26,157 bases of DNA from IMG/VR virus record IMGVR_UViG_3300021138_000148, positions 1-26,157 of that record; one strand, 5' to 3'. The DNA is from a virus. Below, in pieces: positions 7,949 through 15,681 of this stretch. Position numbers and translations under genes: made by a program. Each line of letters starts with the position of its first letter. Within the stretch, counting starts at the first letter, position 1. Under the pieces are notes generated by a model, which saw only the letters and a program-made list of their open reading frames with translations, searched no databases and was not told where the DNA came from.

Positions 7949-8304
7949 CAGATGAACGTGACCTCGGTTGTGCCGGTCGTGGCGGCGCTGGCGTTGATGA
8001 CCAGCGACGTCGCAGACGAGGGCAAGGGGAGTGCTACGAACGGGGCGTAGACGGGGTTGCCGATGGTCACTCCGCCGCTGTCCAAGTTGGTGCGAACTTT
8101 GATGGTCTGCGTGACCGAGGACGGAATGACGATGAGCGCAGCGATGGCGCCCGAAGGAATGGCGATGGTGTTATCGCCAGATGCCAGGGTGACGTCAGCC
8201 ACCGTCCCGACCGTCGTGCCGTTCGTGGCCGACAGTGGACCGATGATCTTCTCGCCGGTCGGCATGCCGACAACTTGGCCGGTGATGGTCAGGGTGCTCG
8301 ACAT
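7948..8304 (-). CDS. Small beta-rich virion protein candidate
   Basis: A 118-residue protein made almost entirely of Thr, Ser, Val, Ile, Gly and Ala with alternating hydrophobicity (TLTITGQVVGMPTG..., VTLASGDNTIAIPSGAIAALIVIPSS). Such composition suggests a compact beta sandwich. It lies between a coiled-coil-like small protein and the connector, where phages often encode head decoration or neck proteins. There are no Cys or catalytic motifs. The start at ATG 8304 is the only sensible one. Decoration protein is a guess from place and composition. Confidence 0.65.
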   Translation of the reverse strand: MSSTLTITGQVVGMPTGEKIIGPLSATNGTTVGTVADVTLASGDNTIAIPSGAIAALIVIPSSVTQTIKVRTNLDSGGVTIGNPVYAPFVALPLPSSATSLVINASAATTGTTEVTFI

Positions 8305-8306
8305 GA

Positions 8307-8567
8307 CTAGGCGGTCGGCGCAGTTGCGGTCTTGGCGGCAGGTGCTGCGACTTCCTTGACGTGGGTGCCGGGCTTGATGCCGAGTTCGGTCTCGATGCGA
8401 GCGAGTTCGGCTTCGATGTCCTTGACGCGTTGCTCGGTGGCGGTCTTCACTTCGCCAACGACGTGCTCGACGAGACCCTTGACGTGGTCGTACTCGTTCT
8501 TCAAGCCTTGGTAGTAGGACTTGGCGCGCTCAACGGGCGTGGCTTCCTGAATGGTGGTCATGTCCAT
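8307..8567 (-). CDS. Small helical protein downstream of the capsid gene
   Basis: An 86-residue protein, mostly helix: residues 10-63 (ATPVERAKSYYQGLKNEYDHV... to DIEAELARIETELGIKP) show heptad-like spacing consistent with a coiled coil, followed by an Ala/Thr/Lys tail. ATG 8567 is preceded by GGAGAAG; a second ATG lies two codons inside. It is the first gene after the structured intergenic region that follows the capsid gene. Its Ala/Pro-rich tail resembles that of the small gene at 6343-6519. The function is unknown; a head assembly factor or minor capsid component is possible. Confidence 0.65.
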   Translation of the reverse strand: MDMTTIQEATPVERAKSYYQGLKNEYDHVKGLVEHVVGEVKTATEQRVKDIEAELARIETELGIKPGTHVKEVAAPAAKTATAPTA

Positions 8568-8599
8568 GGGGGTTCTTCTCCGTGTTTGATGGGTGGACT

Positions 8600-8695
8600 G
8601 GTGGGTCCGCAGAGCGCCGAAGCATTACGGCGCTCTGCGCACCCACCCGAGACTCAAAGGTCTCGAGGGGTGACGCACTGAGTTGTGAGCTCAGT
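8600..8695 (-). promoter_or_regulatory. Three consecutive RNA hairpins between capsid and next gene
   Basis: On the minus-strand transcript three stems follow the capsid stop: ACTGAG/CTCAGT (8677-8695, 7-nt loop), CGAGAC/GTCTCG (8648-8665, 6-nt loop) and a long stem at 8600-8647 with an 11-bp perfect inner arm (gcagagcgccg 8609-8619 against 8628-8638) and an outer 7-bp arm (ggtgggt/acccacc). The last two abut with no spacer. No U-run follows, so a simple intrinsic terminator is unlikely; RNA stabilisation, processing or partial attenuation are the better readings. Confidence 0.7.
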
Positions 8696-8704
8696 TGGGG
8701 CCGA

Positions 8705-10099
8705 CTAGTAGCCGGTCGGAGCCGTGAGGCCGGTTCCGCTGATGACCGACACCGACGAGGCGTACCGGGGGAGGAACGCGACGTAGTTGTAGACCTGGAA
8801 GCGGACGCCGAGCGTGCCGGAGAGCACCTCGGGCAGGACGCGCATGCGCATCGAGCCTTCGAACCAGAGCAGGTCGTCACCGCGCACGGCGTAGACCTCG
8901 TCCTGGTTGGTGCTAGCGCCGTAGTTCGAGGCGATGTTTCCGTCGATGGCGACGGGGACACCGGTCGAGAAGTTGGCGACGTAGCCCTCGGCAGCTGCGG
9001 CCTCGGAGGTTGCCATCGTGTTGAAGGCGACCTGCGACGGCACGACGAGCGGACGGTTCTGGCTGTCGAGCGAACCAACGAGCCAGAAGTAGCGGCTCGG
9101 GGTCATCCACAGCGTCACGCCGTCGACGCGCTTGCGGTTCTTGGCAATCTGCGAGACCGCTTGGAGCGCAGGCGTGAACATCTGGTACCCAGCGGGGGTG
9201 GCCGCCGTGAAGGTCACCGAGTTGGTGCCCGACAGAGCGTGGATACCCGTGATCTGGCCACTGGACCCGGTGCCGGCGAGCGCCTGCAAGTCACACGCCT
9301 GGTTGTAGGCGGATGCGAGGTCCTGGAAGATCACCTGGTCGAGGAGCCCGTTCGGAGCCTGCTCGAGCAGCTGGAGGCTGATGTCCTCTTGGCCGGCGAT
9401 GGTGCGAACCGGAGCGTTGACGTAGCTGGCAACGAGGTCCGTGGACGACACGTTGGCGTTGTCTGCGGTCTGGATGGCAGCGGACGTACCGGTGGTCACC
9501 GACGGGATGTTGATCGAGTTCGTGCCTTCGGGCAGGTCAACCTGACGAAGGGAGTTCACGAAGGGGCGACCGAAGCGGAGGTACTTGATCCACTGGTCTT
9601 CGAGCCACAACGGCGGGATGAAGTAGCCGGCGGAACCGGTCGTCGAGCTAGCGGCACGACGCTCGAACGAGGCACCCTGCACAGCGGCACGCTGCTCGGT
9701 GCTGCGCTTGGCGCTGCGACGAGCGAGTTCGACGTCCATCTCCTGTGCGTGGCGCTCGAGGCGGGCACGCGCTTCGCCGGGGTTGCCACGGCCAACGCCG
9801 GATTCGGCGAGGGCGAGGTCGGCGTAGTAGGAGGTCGGGGCGTGGCGCTCGTAGGTGAGCGGCTCGGCTTTGACGGAGACAACGGGGGCAGCGCCGGCGG
9901 CGGCCTTGCGGGCCTCGGTCACAGCCTCGATGTCGGCGATGCGGTCGGCGAGGTCACGCAGCTCGGCGGTCAGACCGTCGAACTCAACGCGCTCTTCGTC
10001 GGTGAACGAGCCGTCACGGCTCTCGGCTGCGGCGAGGATTGCTTCTCCGCGCTCAGCCTTAGTTGCGCGCTCGGCGCGCAGCGTCTCGATAAGAGACAT
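8705..10099 (-). CDS. Major capsid protein, HK97 fold with delta domain
   Basis: A 464-residue protein with a GAAAGGAAG ribosome site before ATG 10099. Residues 1-150 are a charged, helical delta domain (ERATKAERGEAILAAAESR..., LRDLADRIADIEAV) that acts as built-in scaffold and is normally cut off by the prohead protease. The shell domain begins around SAGYFIPPLWLEDQWIKYLRFG (about residue 162) and contains typical HK97 elements: PFVNSLRQVDLPEG, then GQEDISLQLLEQAP, a P-domain segment QALAGTGSSGQITGI, and a C-terminus with DDLLWFEGSMRMRVLPEVLSGTLGVRFQVYNYVAF. Gene order (protease just before) agrees. The 143 bp upstream hold a short direct repeat, ggtactgcg twice, near 10221-10240, and no other gene. 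Confidence 0.95.
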   Translation of the reverse strand: MSLIETLRAERATKAERGEAILAAAESRDGSFTDEERVEFDGLTAELRDLADRIADIEAVTEARKAAAGAAPVVSVKAEPLTYERHAPTSYYADLALAESGVGRGNPGEARARLERHAQEMDVELARRSAKRSTEQRAAVQGASFERRAASSTTGSAGYFIPPLWLEDQWIKYLRFGRPFVNSLRQVDLPEGTNSINIPSVTTGTSAAIQTADNANVSSTDLVASYVNAPVRTIAGQEDISLQLLEQAPNGLLDQVIFQDLASAYNQACDLQALAGTGSSGQITGIHALSGTNSVTFTAATPAGYQMFTPALQAVSQIAKNRKRVDGVTLWMTPSRYFWLVGSLDSQNRPLVVPSQVAFNTMATSEAAAAEGYVANFSTGVPVAIDGNIASNYGASTNQDEVYAVRGDDLLWFEGSMRMRVLPEVLSGTLGVRFQVYNYVAFLPRYASSVSVISGTGLTAPTGY

Positions 10100-10242
10100 G
10101 GCTCACTTCCTTTCAAGAAGTAGTTGGGTGGGTTGGTTCATCGGGCTGCTGCCGAACGAACTCCAAGGCAGGGGACCGCAATGGCGGTGCTTACGTTGGG
10201 GCGCAGGGTGCTGGCGCGAATCGGTACTGCGGGTACTGCGAA

Positions 10243-11022
10243 CTAGGCGCTGAGGAGCGCCAACCGGCGACGTGCGACCTCGAGGTCGTTGCGCACCGGC
10301 TCGATGGCTGCGGGAGCCAGCGAACGGATGAGTGCGAACCGCTCGTCAAGTGCCAGAAGCACCTCGTCGGTCAGTTCGCCTCGGGAGATCAGGGAGTCGA
10401 GCGCCTCAACGAGCTGCTCGGCAGACGCCTCACGGCCAGCCTCGCCACGGAGCGAAACGAGGCCGGCGGTGTGAGGGTTCGCGCCGTAGTTCACGGCGGA
10501 AACGTCACCGTGGTGAAGGTTCACTTCGGTGATGGACCGGTCGGTGTAGTCCTCGTTCCACACTTGGCTGGTGACCCGGAAAGCGAAGGACATTTCGTCG
10601 ATGTCCCCGCGCTCGACGGCGGAGCGGAGGGCAACGACCTGCGGGTTCATGGGGTCGAGGCGTGCTTCGGTGAGCAGACCGGTAAAGTCCTCGGACAGGC
10701 GAAGGGTGCCAGGCTTGGTGCGAGCAAGCGCCATGCCTTCGTGGTTGATCAGGAAGTTGACGTCGGGCTGTTCGCCGAGCGTGCGACGGAACGCACCTTG
10801 GGCGACGCGCTCAGTCCACGGACCGAGCATGTCCTCCATCTCGTAGTCGGCGTTGGTCACGCAGGCGTAGCCGGTGTAGATCAGGTCTGATCCGCCGGTG
10901 CCGTTCGGCACCTCACGCAGCTCGAAACCGGTCGTGGCGACACGACGGGATTCACGCACGTTGCGCAGGTCGTCTCGGACGGAGCGCAGGTTCTCAAGGG
11001 GAGCGACTTCGAGGGTGTCCAT
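10243..11022 (-). CDS. HK97-family prohead protease
   Basis: A 259-residue protein with a near-perfect ribosome site (AGGAGGCTCC) before ATG 11022. The U35/HK97 protease pattern is clear: YTGYACVTNADYEMEDMLGPWTERVAQGAF, then FLINHEGMALARTKPGTLRL with the likely catalytic His94, and IDEMSFAFRVTSQVW with the likely Ser145. It would mature the prohead by removing the capsid delta domain and itself. The last ~60 residues are a helical extension (ASAEQLVEALDSLISRG..., VRNDLEVARRRLALLSA) outside the protease fold that may help recruit it to the scaffold. It lies between portal and capsid, the usual place. Confidence 0.92.
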   Translation of the reverse strand: MDTLEVAPLENLRSVRDDLRNVRESRRVATTGFELREVPNGTGGSDLIYTGYACVTNADYEMEDMLGPWTERVAQGAFRRTLGEQPDVNFLINHEGMALARTKPGTLRLSEDFTGLLTEARLDPMNPQVVALRSAVERGDIDEMSFAFRVTSQVWNEDYTDRSITEVNLHHGDVSAVNYGANPHTAGLVSLRGEAGREASAEQLVEALDSLISRGELTDEVLLALDERFALIRSLAPAAIEPVRNDLEVARRRLALLSA

Positions 11023-11030
11023 GGAGCCTC

Positions 11031-12299
11031 CTATTGGCCGGACGGTGACTTCTGAGCGGCCTTGTCGGCGCCCATGGGGTTCGGGGCGGCTTCGCCTGGT
11101 GACACGAGCGAGCCGTTCTGTGCTGAGTTGAGCGGAGCCATGGGGTTCGTGGACCACTCGGTGCCGAACGGAGGCATGTCCTCCGCGATGCGCACGTCGT
11201 CGATGGTGATGGCGCCAAGGGTGCGTGCGACGGCGTAGGCCTGCCACCGTTGCAGCGTGTCGCCACGGAGCCGGTGGGTCAGGTCGAACTTGACGTAGTT
11301 GCCTCGAGGGGTGAGCGCCGTGAAGGCGTCCTCGATGCGGCGCAGGTAGCCCATGAGGGTGTTGCGCACGAATCCGATTTCCTGCTGCTCAATGCCGGTT
11401 CCCCAGCTCGTCGTGCGGTCGACGTCGCCGCCCATGTGCGGTGGGATACGGAACAGCGAGAAGATCTCCGAACGGCTGTATTGCCGGGTCTCGAGGAACT
11501 GAGCGTCCTTGGGCGAGATGGAGATCTGCTGCCACTCGACGTCGCCGGTGAGCACCGCCGGCATGTAGGCGTTGCCGATGCCCTGGTGGCTTTGCATCCA
11601 CTTCTGGGCGAGGAGGCGTGCTTCGTCCTCGTCGAGGTCGCTGTTCACCTTGAGCACGCCATCGGGGCGTGAGGAGTTGGCGAAGAATGAGCCGGCCGAC
11701 AGGTCAGCCGCTCGAGCGAGGCCGAGAGTGTTGCGGTGCACCTCAATGGGATTGAGGCCAATGAGCGATCCGGGGCTCATGTGGTACGGGATGTGGAACA
11801 CATCGTCGGGTTCGATCTCAACCTGACCGGCCATCACAATCATCTGGCCACTTACGGCGTCACGACGAACGTGGATCTGGTCAGGGTGTATGAGAATGAC
11901 CTGCGTGGGGTATCCACGACGGTCACGCTGCACAACTTGTCCCCATGCGTTGCCTCGAAGGGCCATGGAGCGCACGACTTGGTCGATGAAGTCGAGGCGG
12001 GAGACCTCAGACCACGGTTGAGCGACCACCGGAGCGAGTTCGACCTCGACCTTCTCGGGTCCCGTGCCGACGTACTGCCGGATCGGCAGGGTAGCGACGG
12101 CGTCGCTCAGGATGGAGACCGCAGTGGCGACGGCGGAGATGGCCTGAGCGGACTTCTCGTTGATCGAGGTGCCAGCGACCGGCATGGCAAGCATGCCGTT
12201 GGTCGGAGGCGTGGTATCGCCCCACGGGAGTTGTGGGTTGGCTCCACGGACCTCGGAGACGGCTCCTGTGCGGCGGAGAGCGGCGCTGATCAGTCCCAC
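11031..12299 (-). CDS. Portal protein, HK97 family
   Basis: A 422-residue protein starting at GTG 12299. It has the typical HK97-portal course: AISAVATAVSILSDAVATLPIRQY near the N-terminus, LRGNAWGQVVQRDRRGYPTQVILIHPDQI in the middle, VFHIPYHMSPGSLIGLNPIEVHRNTLGLA, then RSEIFSLFRIPPHMGGDVDRTTSWGTGIEQQEIGFVRNTL and a final clip/barrel region. It forms the dodecameric DNA channel at one capsid vertex, docking TerL during packaging and the connector afterwards. Its C-terminus ends in a short Pro/Gln/Ser tail. It is followed with a 9-base gap by the protease. Confidence 0.95.
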   Translation of the reverse strand: MGLISAALRRTGAVSEVRGANPQLPWGDTTPPTNGMLAMPVAGTSINEKSAQAISAVATAVSILSDAVATLPIRQYVGTGPEKVEVELAPVVAQPWSEVSRLDFIDQVVRSMALRGNAWGQVVQRDRRGYPTQVILIHPDQIHVRRDAVSGQMIVMAGQVEIEPDDVFHIPYHMSPGSLIGLNPIEVHRNTLGLARAADLSAGSFFANSSRPDGVLKVNSDLDEDEARLLAQKWMQSHQGIGNAYMPAVLTGDVEWQQISISPKDAQFLETRQYSRSEIFSLFRIPPHMGGDVDRTTSWGTGIEQQEIGFVRNTLMGYLRRIEDAFTALTPRGNYVKFDLTHRLRGDTLQRWQAYAVARTLGAITIDDVRIAEDMPPFGTEWSTNPMAPLNSAQNGSLVSPGEAAPNPMGADKAAQKSPSGQ

Positions 12300-12300
12300 G

Positions 12301-12465
12301 TCAGTTGGTTCCCGTCGTTGACTTGGCGACCTTCACGTCGAGATACAGGCCGAGAGCGAGCATGAGGATTCCTCCACAGATGAACGCCGCTGGGACGCTG
12401 AACAGGGCGATCCCGGCGAGAAGCAGGGCGGCACCGAGGAGCTCGAGCACGATGGCGAGGGTCAC
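12301..12465 (-). CDS. Small two-helix membrane protein between TerL and portal
   Basis: A 54-residue product starting at GTG 12465 right after a strong AGGAGGCTCC ribosome site and ending one base before the portal start. Residues 3-22 (LAIVLELLGAALLLAGIALF) and 25-43 (PAAFICGGILMLALGLYLD) form two hydrophobic helices joined by a very short turn, with a polar C-terminal tail (KVAKSTTGTN). Small membrane proteins of this kind do occur at this position in actinophages, and no function is known to me. The strong ribosome site and fit between neighbours argue that it is real. Confidence 0.75.
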   Translation of the reverse strand: MTLAIVLELLGAALLLAGIALFSVPAAFICGGILMLALGLYLDVKVAKSTTGTN

Positions 12466-12478
12466 GGAGCCTCCTGGA

Positions 12479-14152
12479 CTAACCGAGTAGGTCAGAGAAG
12501 TTGAAGATGCGTGGCTTCGGCGGCGACTTCACGTTGGAAGACGTACCGAACGCCATAACGGCGGCAACGGCAAGGTCGATCTTGAGGGGCGACTTCTTGG
12601 TTGCTTTGGTGAGGCGGATTCCTCGGTTGGTCAGGCGAGTTCGAGCGTTCCCGATGTGGCGAGCCAGCAGCTCGTCGCCATCGTGGGTGATCAACTCGTC
12701 GACCACGGCTTCGTACAGGCGCTCGGTGGCCTTCACCATGCGCTCGTCGGACTGTGGGAACTCGACCATCGGCAGGCCTTCGTCGGCCAGCACTTGCAGC
12801 GAGCGTTCCCATCGGTGGGTGTCGGCCACGATTTCGACGACGTTGTGGGTCCGCCAGAACTCCCGAATGGTCTCCTCGACGTCCATGACTGGGACGTGCC
12901 ACGCAGGGTCGGCGTCGAACGGCCGTTCCCAGCAGAACACCTTGAAGATGTGCGGCTTCTCCTCGACGGTGCAGCCAACGAGGGCTGTGGTGTCGTGGTT
13001 CAGCGAACCGTCGAAGGCGAGAATCACTTTCGTCTTGGCGTCGACCACTCGGTCGGACGCTGTGCACTTCGCCCAGGCGCCTTGGGGCAGGTAGGACTCG
13101 GTGCTCGTGACCCACTGATTGAGGCGCTTGGTTCTGAACTCGTTGGGACGCGTCCGCTTGTAGGCGTCGGCGATGTCCTCGGGGTTCATAATGTCGCCGT
13201 AGCCGGGGTTAGCGGCCTTCCAGACCTCCGGGTCGGAGAAGTCGGCGTCGTCTGGCGCTCCCCACCAGCAGAAGAAGAACGAGTCGTCGACGTGCCGGCC
13301 TTCAGCGATTTCCACGCCGTACTGGTAGAGCCGGTAGCAGATCGACTCTTCGCCGGTCTGGTCGGTTGTAGTGCCGGCGGTGGTGATGGCGATCACCATG
13401 GGCTCAGAACGAGCACCGGTGCCGAGCGTGAGCACGTTCCAGAGGTCTTCGGTCTTGTGAGCGTGCAGCTCATCAACGATGGCCCTTGAGATGTTGAGAC
13501 CTTCCTTGGAGTAGGCCTCCGCAGACAGGGCTCGGTATACCGAACCGGTTGACGGGACGTCGATGACGTCTCGCATGGGCACGCAGGCCTCGGACAACTC
13601 CTCGGACCGCTTGACCATGGCCTTCACGTCGTTGAAGACGATCTTGGCCTGCTCCTTCTCCGCAGCTGCGGAGAACACTTCGGAACCTCGGCCGTCGAAC
13701 AGCAAGCCATCGAGGGCGAAGGCGGCTCCGATGCCGGACTTGCCGTTCTTCCGGGGCATCCCGATCAGAGCGACTCGGTGTCGGCGCTTCCCGTCTGCTC
13801 GACGAGCGAACAGGCGGTAGATCAGTTGCTTCTGCCAGGGACGAAGCACCATGGGGTCGCCGGCTTGGCCACCCAGCACGTCCTTGGAGATCGTGCACAG
13901 CGCCTCGATGCGCTTGATGACGTCGGGCCCGTCGCCTCGCAGGATGTCCTCGTGGGGCACTGGCGAGACGTACAGCGGAGGCCAGCCGTCAACGGTCAGC
14001 GGCGATGTCGATGATTTCGGCTTCGATGACCGGGGTTTGGTCGCTTTCTTGGCGGCGGTTGCTGCCTTGGCCGGCGAGGAGTTGCTGGAGGACGCTTTCG
14101 CGTTTGACTTCGGCGAGGCCGAGCCTGCTCCTTGCTGTGGGGTTGAAGCCAA
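12479..14152 (-). CDS. terL: Terminase large subunit
   Basis: Packaging ATPase and nuclease. Visible: Walker A within VALIGMPRKNGKSG, Walker B IVDEL after NISRA, coupling motif ITTAGT, and a nuclease domain with acidic residues in ILAFDGSLNHDTTA, VEIVADTHRW and KIDLAVAAVMAF. The start is uncertain. The conserved region begins near GWPPLYVSPVP just past the TerS stop, but the only in-frame start codons nearby are GTG 13960, which lies inside the conserved region and has no ribosome site, and TTG 14152, which follows GAAGGAG by about ten bases. The TTG gives 557 residues with a Ser/Lys/Ala-rich first 50 residues and a 164-bp overlap with terS. I chose TTG; a start near 13999 at CTG cannot be excluded. 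Confidence 0.92.
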   Translation of the reverse strand: MASTPQQGAGSASPKSNAKASSSNSSPAKAATAAKKATKPRSSKPKSSTSPLTVDGWPPLYVSPVPHEDILRGDGPDVIKRIEALCTISKDVLGGQAGDPMVLRPWQKQLIYRLFARRADGKRRHRVALIGMPRKNGKSGIGAAFALDGLLFDGRGSEVFSAAAEKEQAKIVFNDVKAMVKRSEELSEACVPMRDVIDVPSTGSVYRALSAEAYSKEGLNISRAIVDELHAHKTEDLWNVLTLGTGARSEPMVIAITTAGTTTDQTGEESICYRLYQYGVEIAEGRHVDDSFFFCWWGAPDDADFSDPEVWKAANPGYGDIMNPEDIADAYKRTRPNEFRTKRLNQWVTSTESYLPQGAWAKCTASDRVVDAKTKVILAFDGSLNHDTTALVGCTVEEKPHIFKVFCWERPFDADPAWHVPVMDVEETIREFWRTHNVVEIVADTHRWERSLQVLADEGLPMVEFPQSDERMVKATERLYEAVVDELITHDGDELLARHIGNARTRLTNRGIRLTKATKKSPLKIDLAVAAVMAFGTSSNVKSPPKPRIFNFSDLLG

Positions 14153-14558
14153 GGTCTGAGAGCTCCTTCGACAACTGCGCTTGCGCCTTGCGAAGCATGT
14201 TGACCGCAGGGTTTGCGACCAACTTGGTCCCGACCAGGTGACCAGTTGGCGTGACAATTGGTTCCTCGAGGAGCGGTTGTCGTGCGAGGCCTCGCAGCTG
14301 CTCGATTTCGGAAACCAAGTAGCAGATCGACTCAACGATCAGGCTGTCGACTTTCGGGGAGAGCCACCGTTGGGCTTCCGAGGTCCAGATGCGCTCCCAA
14401 GTGCCTTTGGCAACGTGATCTTCAGCCATTGCGATTGGCAGGGGCGGGACGCCGTTTGCCGGGGCGAGGGCGATGGTCTTTGACTTTGCCGGCAGTTTCT
14501 GATGGCCCGGATTACCCCGTCTGCGCTTCTCCTCGAGCGGCTTGGGCGGGTTGGCCAC
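13989..14558 (-). CDS. terS: Terminase small subunit, P27 family
   Basis: A 189-residue protein from GTG 14558, chosen because AAAGGGG lies just upstream and the product then begins VANPPKPLEEKRRRGNPGHQKLP, the N-terminal signature of P27-type small terminases. Helical segments follow (KVDSLIVESICYLVSEIEQLRGLA, NPAVNMLRKAQAQLSKELSDLGF), then the NPTARSRLGL motif seen near the end of this family. The protein recognises the packaging site and feeds DNA to TerL. Its first 47 bases overlap the 3' end of the HNH gene upstream, and its 3' end may overlap the large-subunit start. The C-terminus is acidic and Gln-rich. Confidence 0.9.
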   Translation of the reverse strand: MANPPKPLEEKRRRGNPGHQKLPAKSKTIALAPANGVPPLPIAMAEDHVAKGTWERIWTSEAQRWLSPKVDSLIVESICYLVSEIEQLRGLARQPLLEEPIVTPTGHLVGTKLVANPAVNMLRKAQAQLSKELSDLGFNPTARSRLGLAEVKRESVLQQLLAGQGSNRRQESDQTPVIEAEIIDIAADR

Positions 14559-15180
14559 GGTTCCCCTTTCGGAAATTGCAGACCAGATGTGCCAATTGGC
14601 TGTTGTCTTGCGAGTGATCGCCACTTTTGGACAACGGAACGATGTGGTCGAGGCTTGCCGAGAGCGGATCTGGATACCGCAGCTCAGGGTCGACCTTCTC
14701 GTCGCAGATTTGACAGGTCCAGTTGTCTCGCATGAACACTGAGCGAGTGTCGAACTCAACGAACACGGCGCCTGGTTGCATCCGGCGTCGATGCGTGTGG
14801 CCCTTCGACCGTTGCTGCTCGGCGTATTCGTGCGCTTTGGAGCACGGTTTGCAGTAGAACGCCATCGGTGGTCGACCGACCATGGAACCGCCACAATCAC
14901 GGCACCGAGGTCGTTCTGGGGTATTTGCTTGACGTCGAGCGGCGGTCGCTGCGTACCGACACTCTTTGCCGCAATACAACTGCGAAACGCTGTTTGCCTG
15001 GTACCTGACACCGCAAACCGTGCACTTGATGCGCCTTCGCCAAGTGTTGCGCTCGTTTGTGCGTCGAAGATCCGCAGCTCGTCGGCACGGGTCTCCGCAG
15101 TAAAGCCTTGGCCGGCCTCGAGTGGCCCGATTTGTGAGTTCAGCGTCGCATTCGGCGCATTTCGAAGGTCGTTCGGGCAA
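14512..15180 (-). CDS. HNH endonuclease with three N-terminal zinc ribbons
   Basis: A 222-residue protein, start TTG 15180 with GAGG seven bases upstream. Three Cys4 clusters are visible: C8/C11/C28/C32, C53/C56/C70/C74 and C93/C96/C110/C113. An HNH domain follows with C156/C159, D178-H179 (DHIVPLSKSGDH), N193, H198 and CNFRKGNRG. Phage-encoded HNH proteins next to the terminase genes can stimulate terminase cutting at cos, which the location suggests; a homing nuclease is the alternative. It is separated from another HNH gene by only 155 bp that look like a packaging site. Its 3' end overlaps terS by 47 bp. Confidence 0.85.
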   Translation of the reverse strand: MPERPSKCAECDAELTNRATRGRPRLYCGDPCRRAADLRRTNERNTWRRRIKCTVCGVRYQANSVSQLYCGKECRYAATAARRQANTPERPRCRDCGGSMVGRPPMAFYCKPCSKAHEYAEQQRSKGHTHRRRMQPGAVFVEFDTRSVFMRDNWTCQICDEKVDPELRYPDPLSASLDHIVPLSKSGDHSQDNSQLAHLVCNFRKGNRGQPAQAARGEAQTG

Positions 15181-15335
15181 GGTCGAACCTCAAATTCTGC
15201 GGACGATCTCGCTGAAGTTGAGCCCTCTTAGGAATTCGCCAACCTAGGGCGTGCGCAAAACACCATGGGCGGGTCATCGCACATGCTTTCGCCAACTTTT
15301 ACCCCGCCCCCCTTGCGCGCACTCGCGTGCGTGCG
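15181..15335. other. Candidate cos/packaging region between two HNH genes
   Basis: This gap has no ORF of note. It contains a C-rich run (accccgcccccc, 15301-15312), a hairpin (cgcac/gtgcg near 15319-15332) in a stretch of alternating GC, and a 9-bp direct repeat ttcgccaac at 15235-15243 and 15288-15296 that could bind terminase. Cohesive-end sites of actinophages are often G/C-rich and lie beside HNH and terS genes. The exact cut positions cannot be read from one strand of sequence. Confidence 0.45.
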
Positions 15336-15680
15336 TCAGAGGTTGCGAGGCGCTGAGGCTGCTCCGAGGGTCTTGTTGTGCTTCGCAGAGTTGCACTTCC
15401 TGCACAGACACTCAAGATTCCACTCGTCGTCCGTTCCGCCTTTTGACTTCGGGACGATGTGGTCAGCGGTCAAAGGATTGTCCTTCGATCCAGTGGTGCC
15501 GCAACGAACGCACGCGCCGTAGGTCTTGACGACACGCGCCGAGATGCGTTGCCAGGCTGCGCCGTAGCCTCGCTGAGTTGTGTTGCCTCGTCGACGCTCA
15601 GCGACCGGCGCGCAGCTGCCGCAGCGAGAGCCGGATGGAATGAGGACGTGGCATCCGAGGCAATGGCGGGGAAGCGGCAA
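15336..15680 (-). CDS. HNH endonuclease (terminase-associated type)
   Basis: A 114-residue protein from TTG 15680 with GAGG just upstream inside the previous gene. An N-terminal Cys cluster (C7/C10/C20/C23) precedes the motif RGYGAAWQRISARVV and the HNH domain: C57/C60 (CVRCG), D73-H74 (ADHIVPKSKGGTDD), N88 (EWNLECLC) and CRKCNSAKH. This arrangement is common for the HNH genes at the start of the packaging module in HK97-like phages, where the enzyme works with terminase to make cohesive ends. It follows the small gene at 15682 with a one-base gap. Confidence 0.88.
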   Translation of the reverse strand: MPLPRHCLGCHVLIPSGSRCGSCAPVAERRRGNTTQRGYGAAWQRISARVVKTYGACVRCGTTGSKDNPLTADHIVPKSKGGTDDEWNLECLCRKCNSAKHNKTLGAASAPRNL

Positions 15681-15681
15681 A

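Noticed and set aside
8609-8638. Reading the 11-bp perfect hairpin as a standard intrinsic terminator
   Set aside because: No T-run follows on either strand, and full termination here would silence all tail genes.
8582-10123. A 513-codon open frame on the plus strand opposite the capsid gene
   Set aside because: It mirrors a certain capsid gene; its product is Val/Gly/Arg/Asp-rich with no domain, as expected for antisense frames in high-G+C coding DNA.
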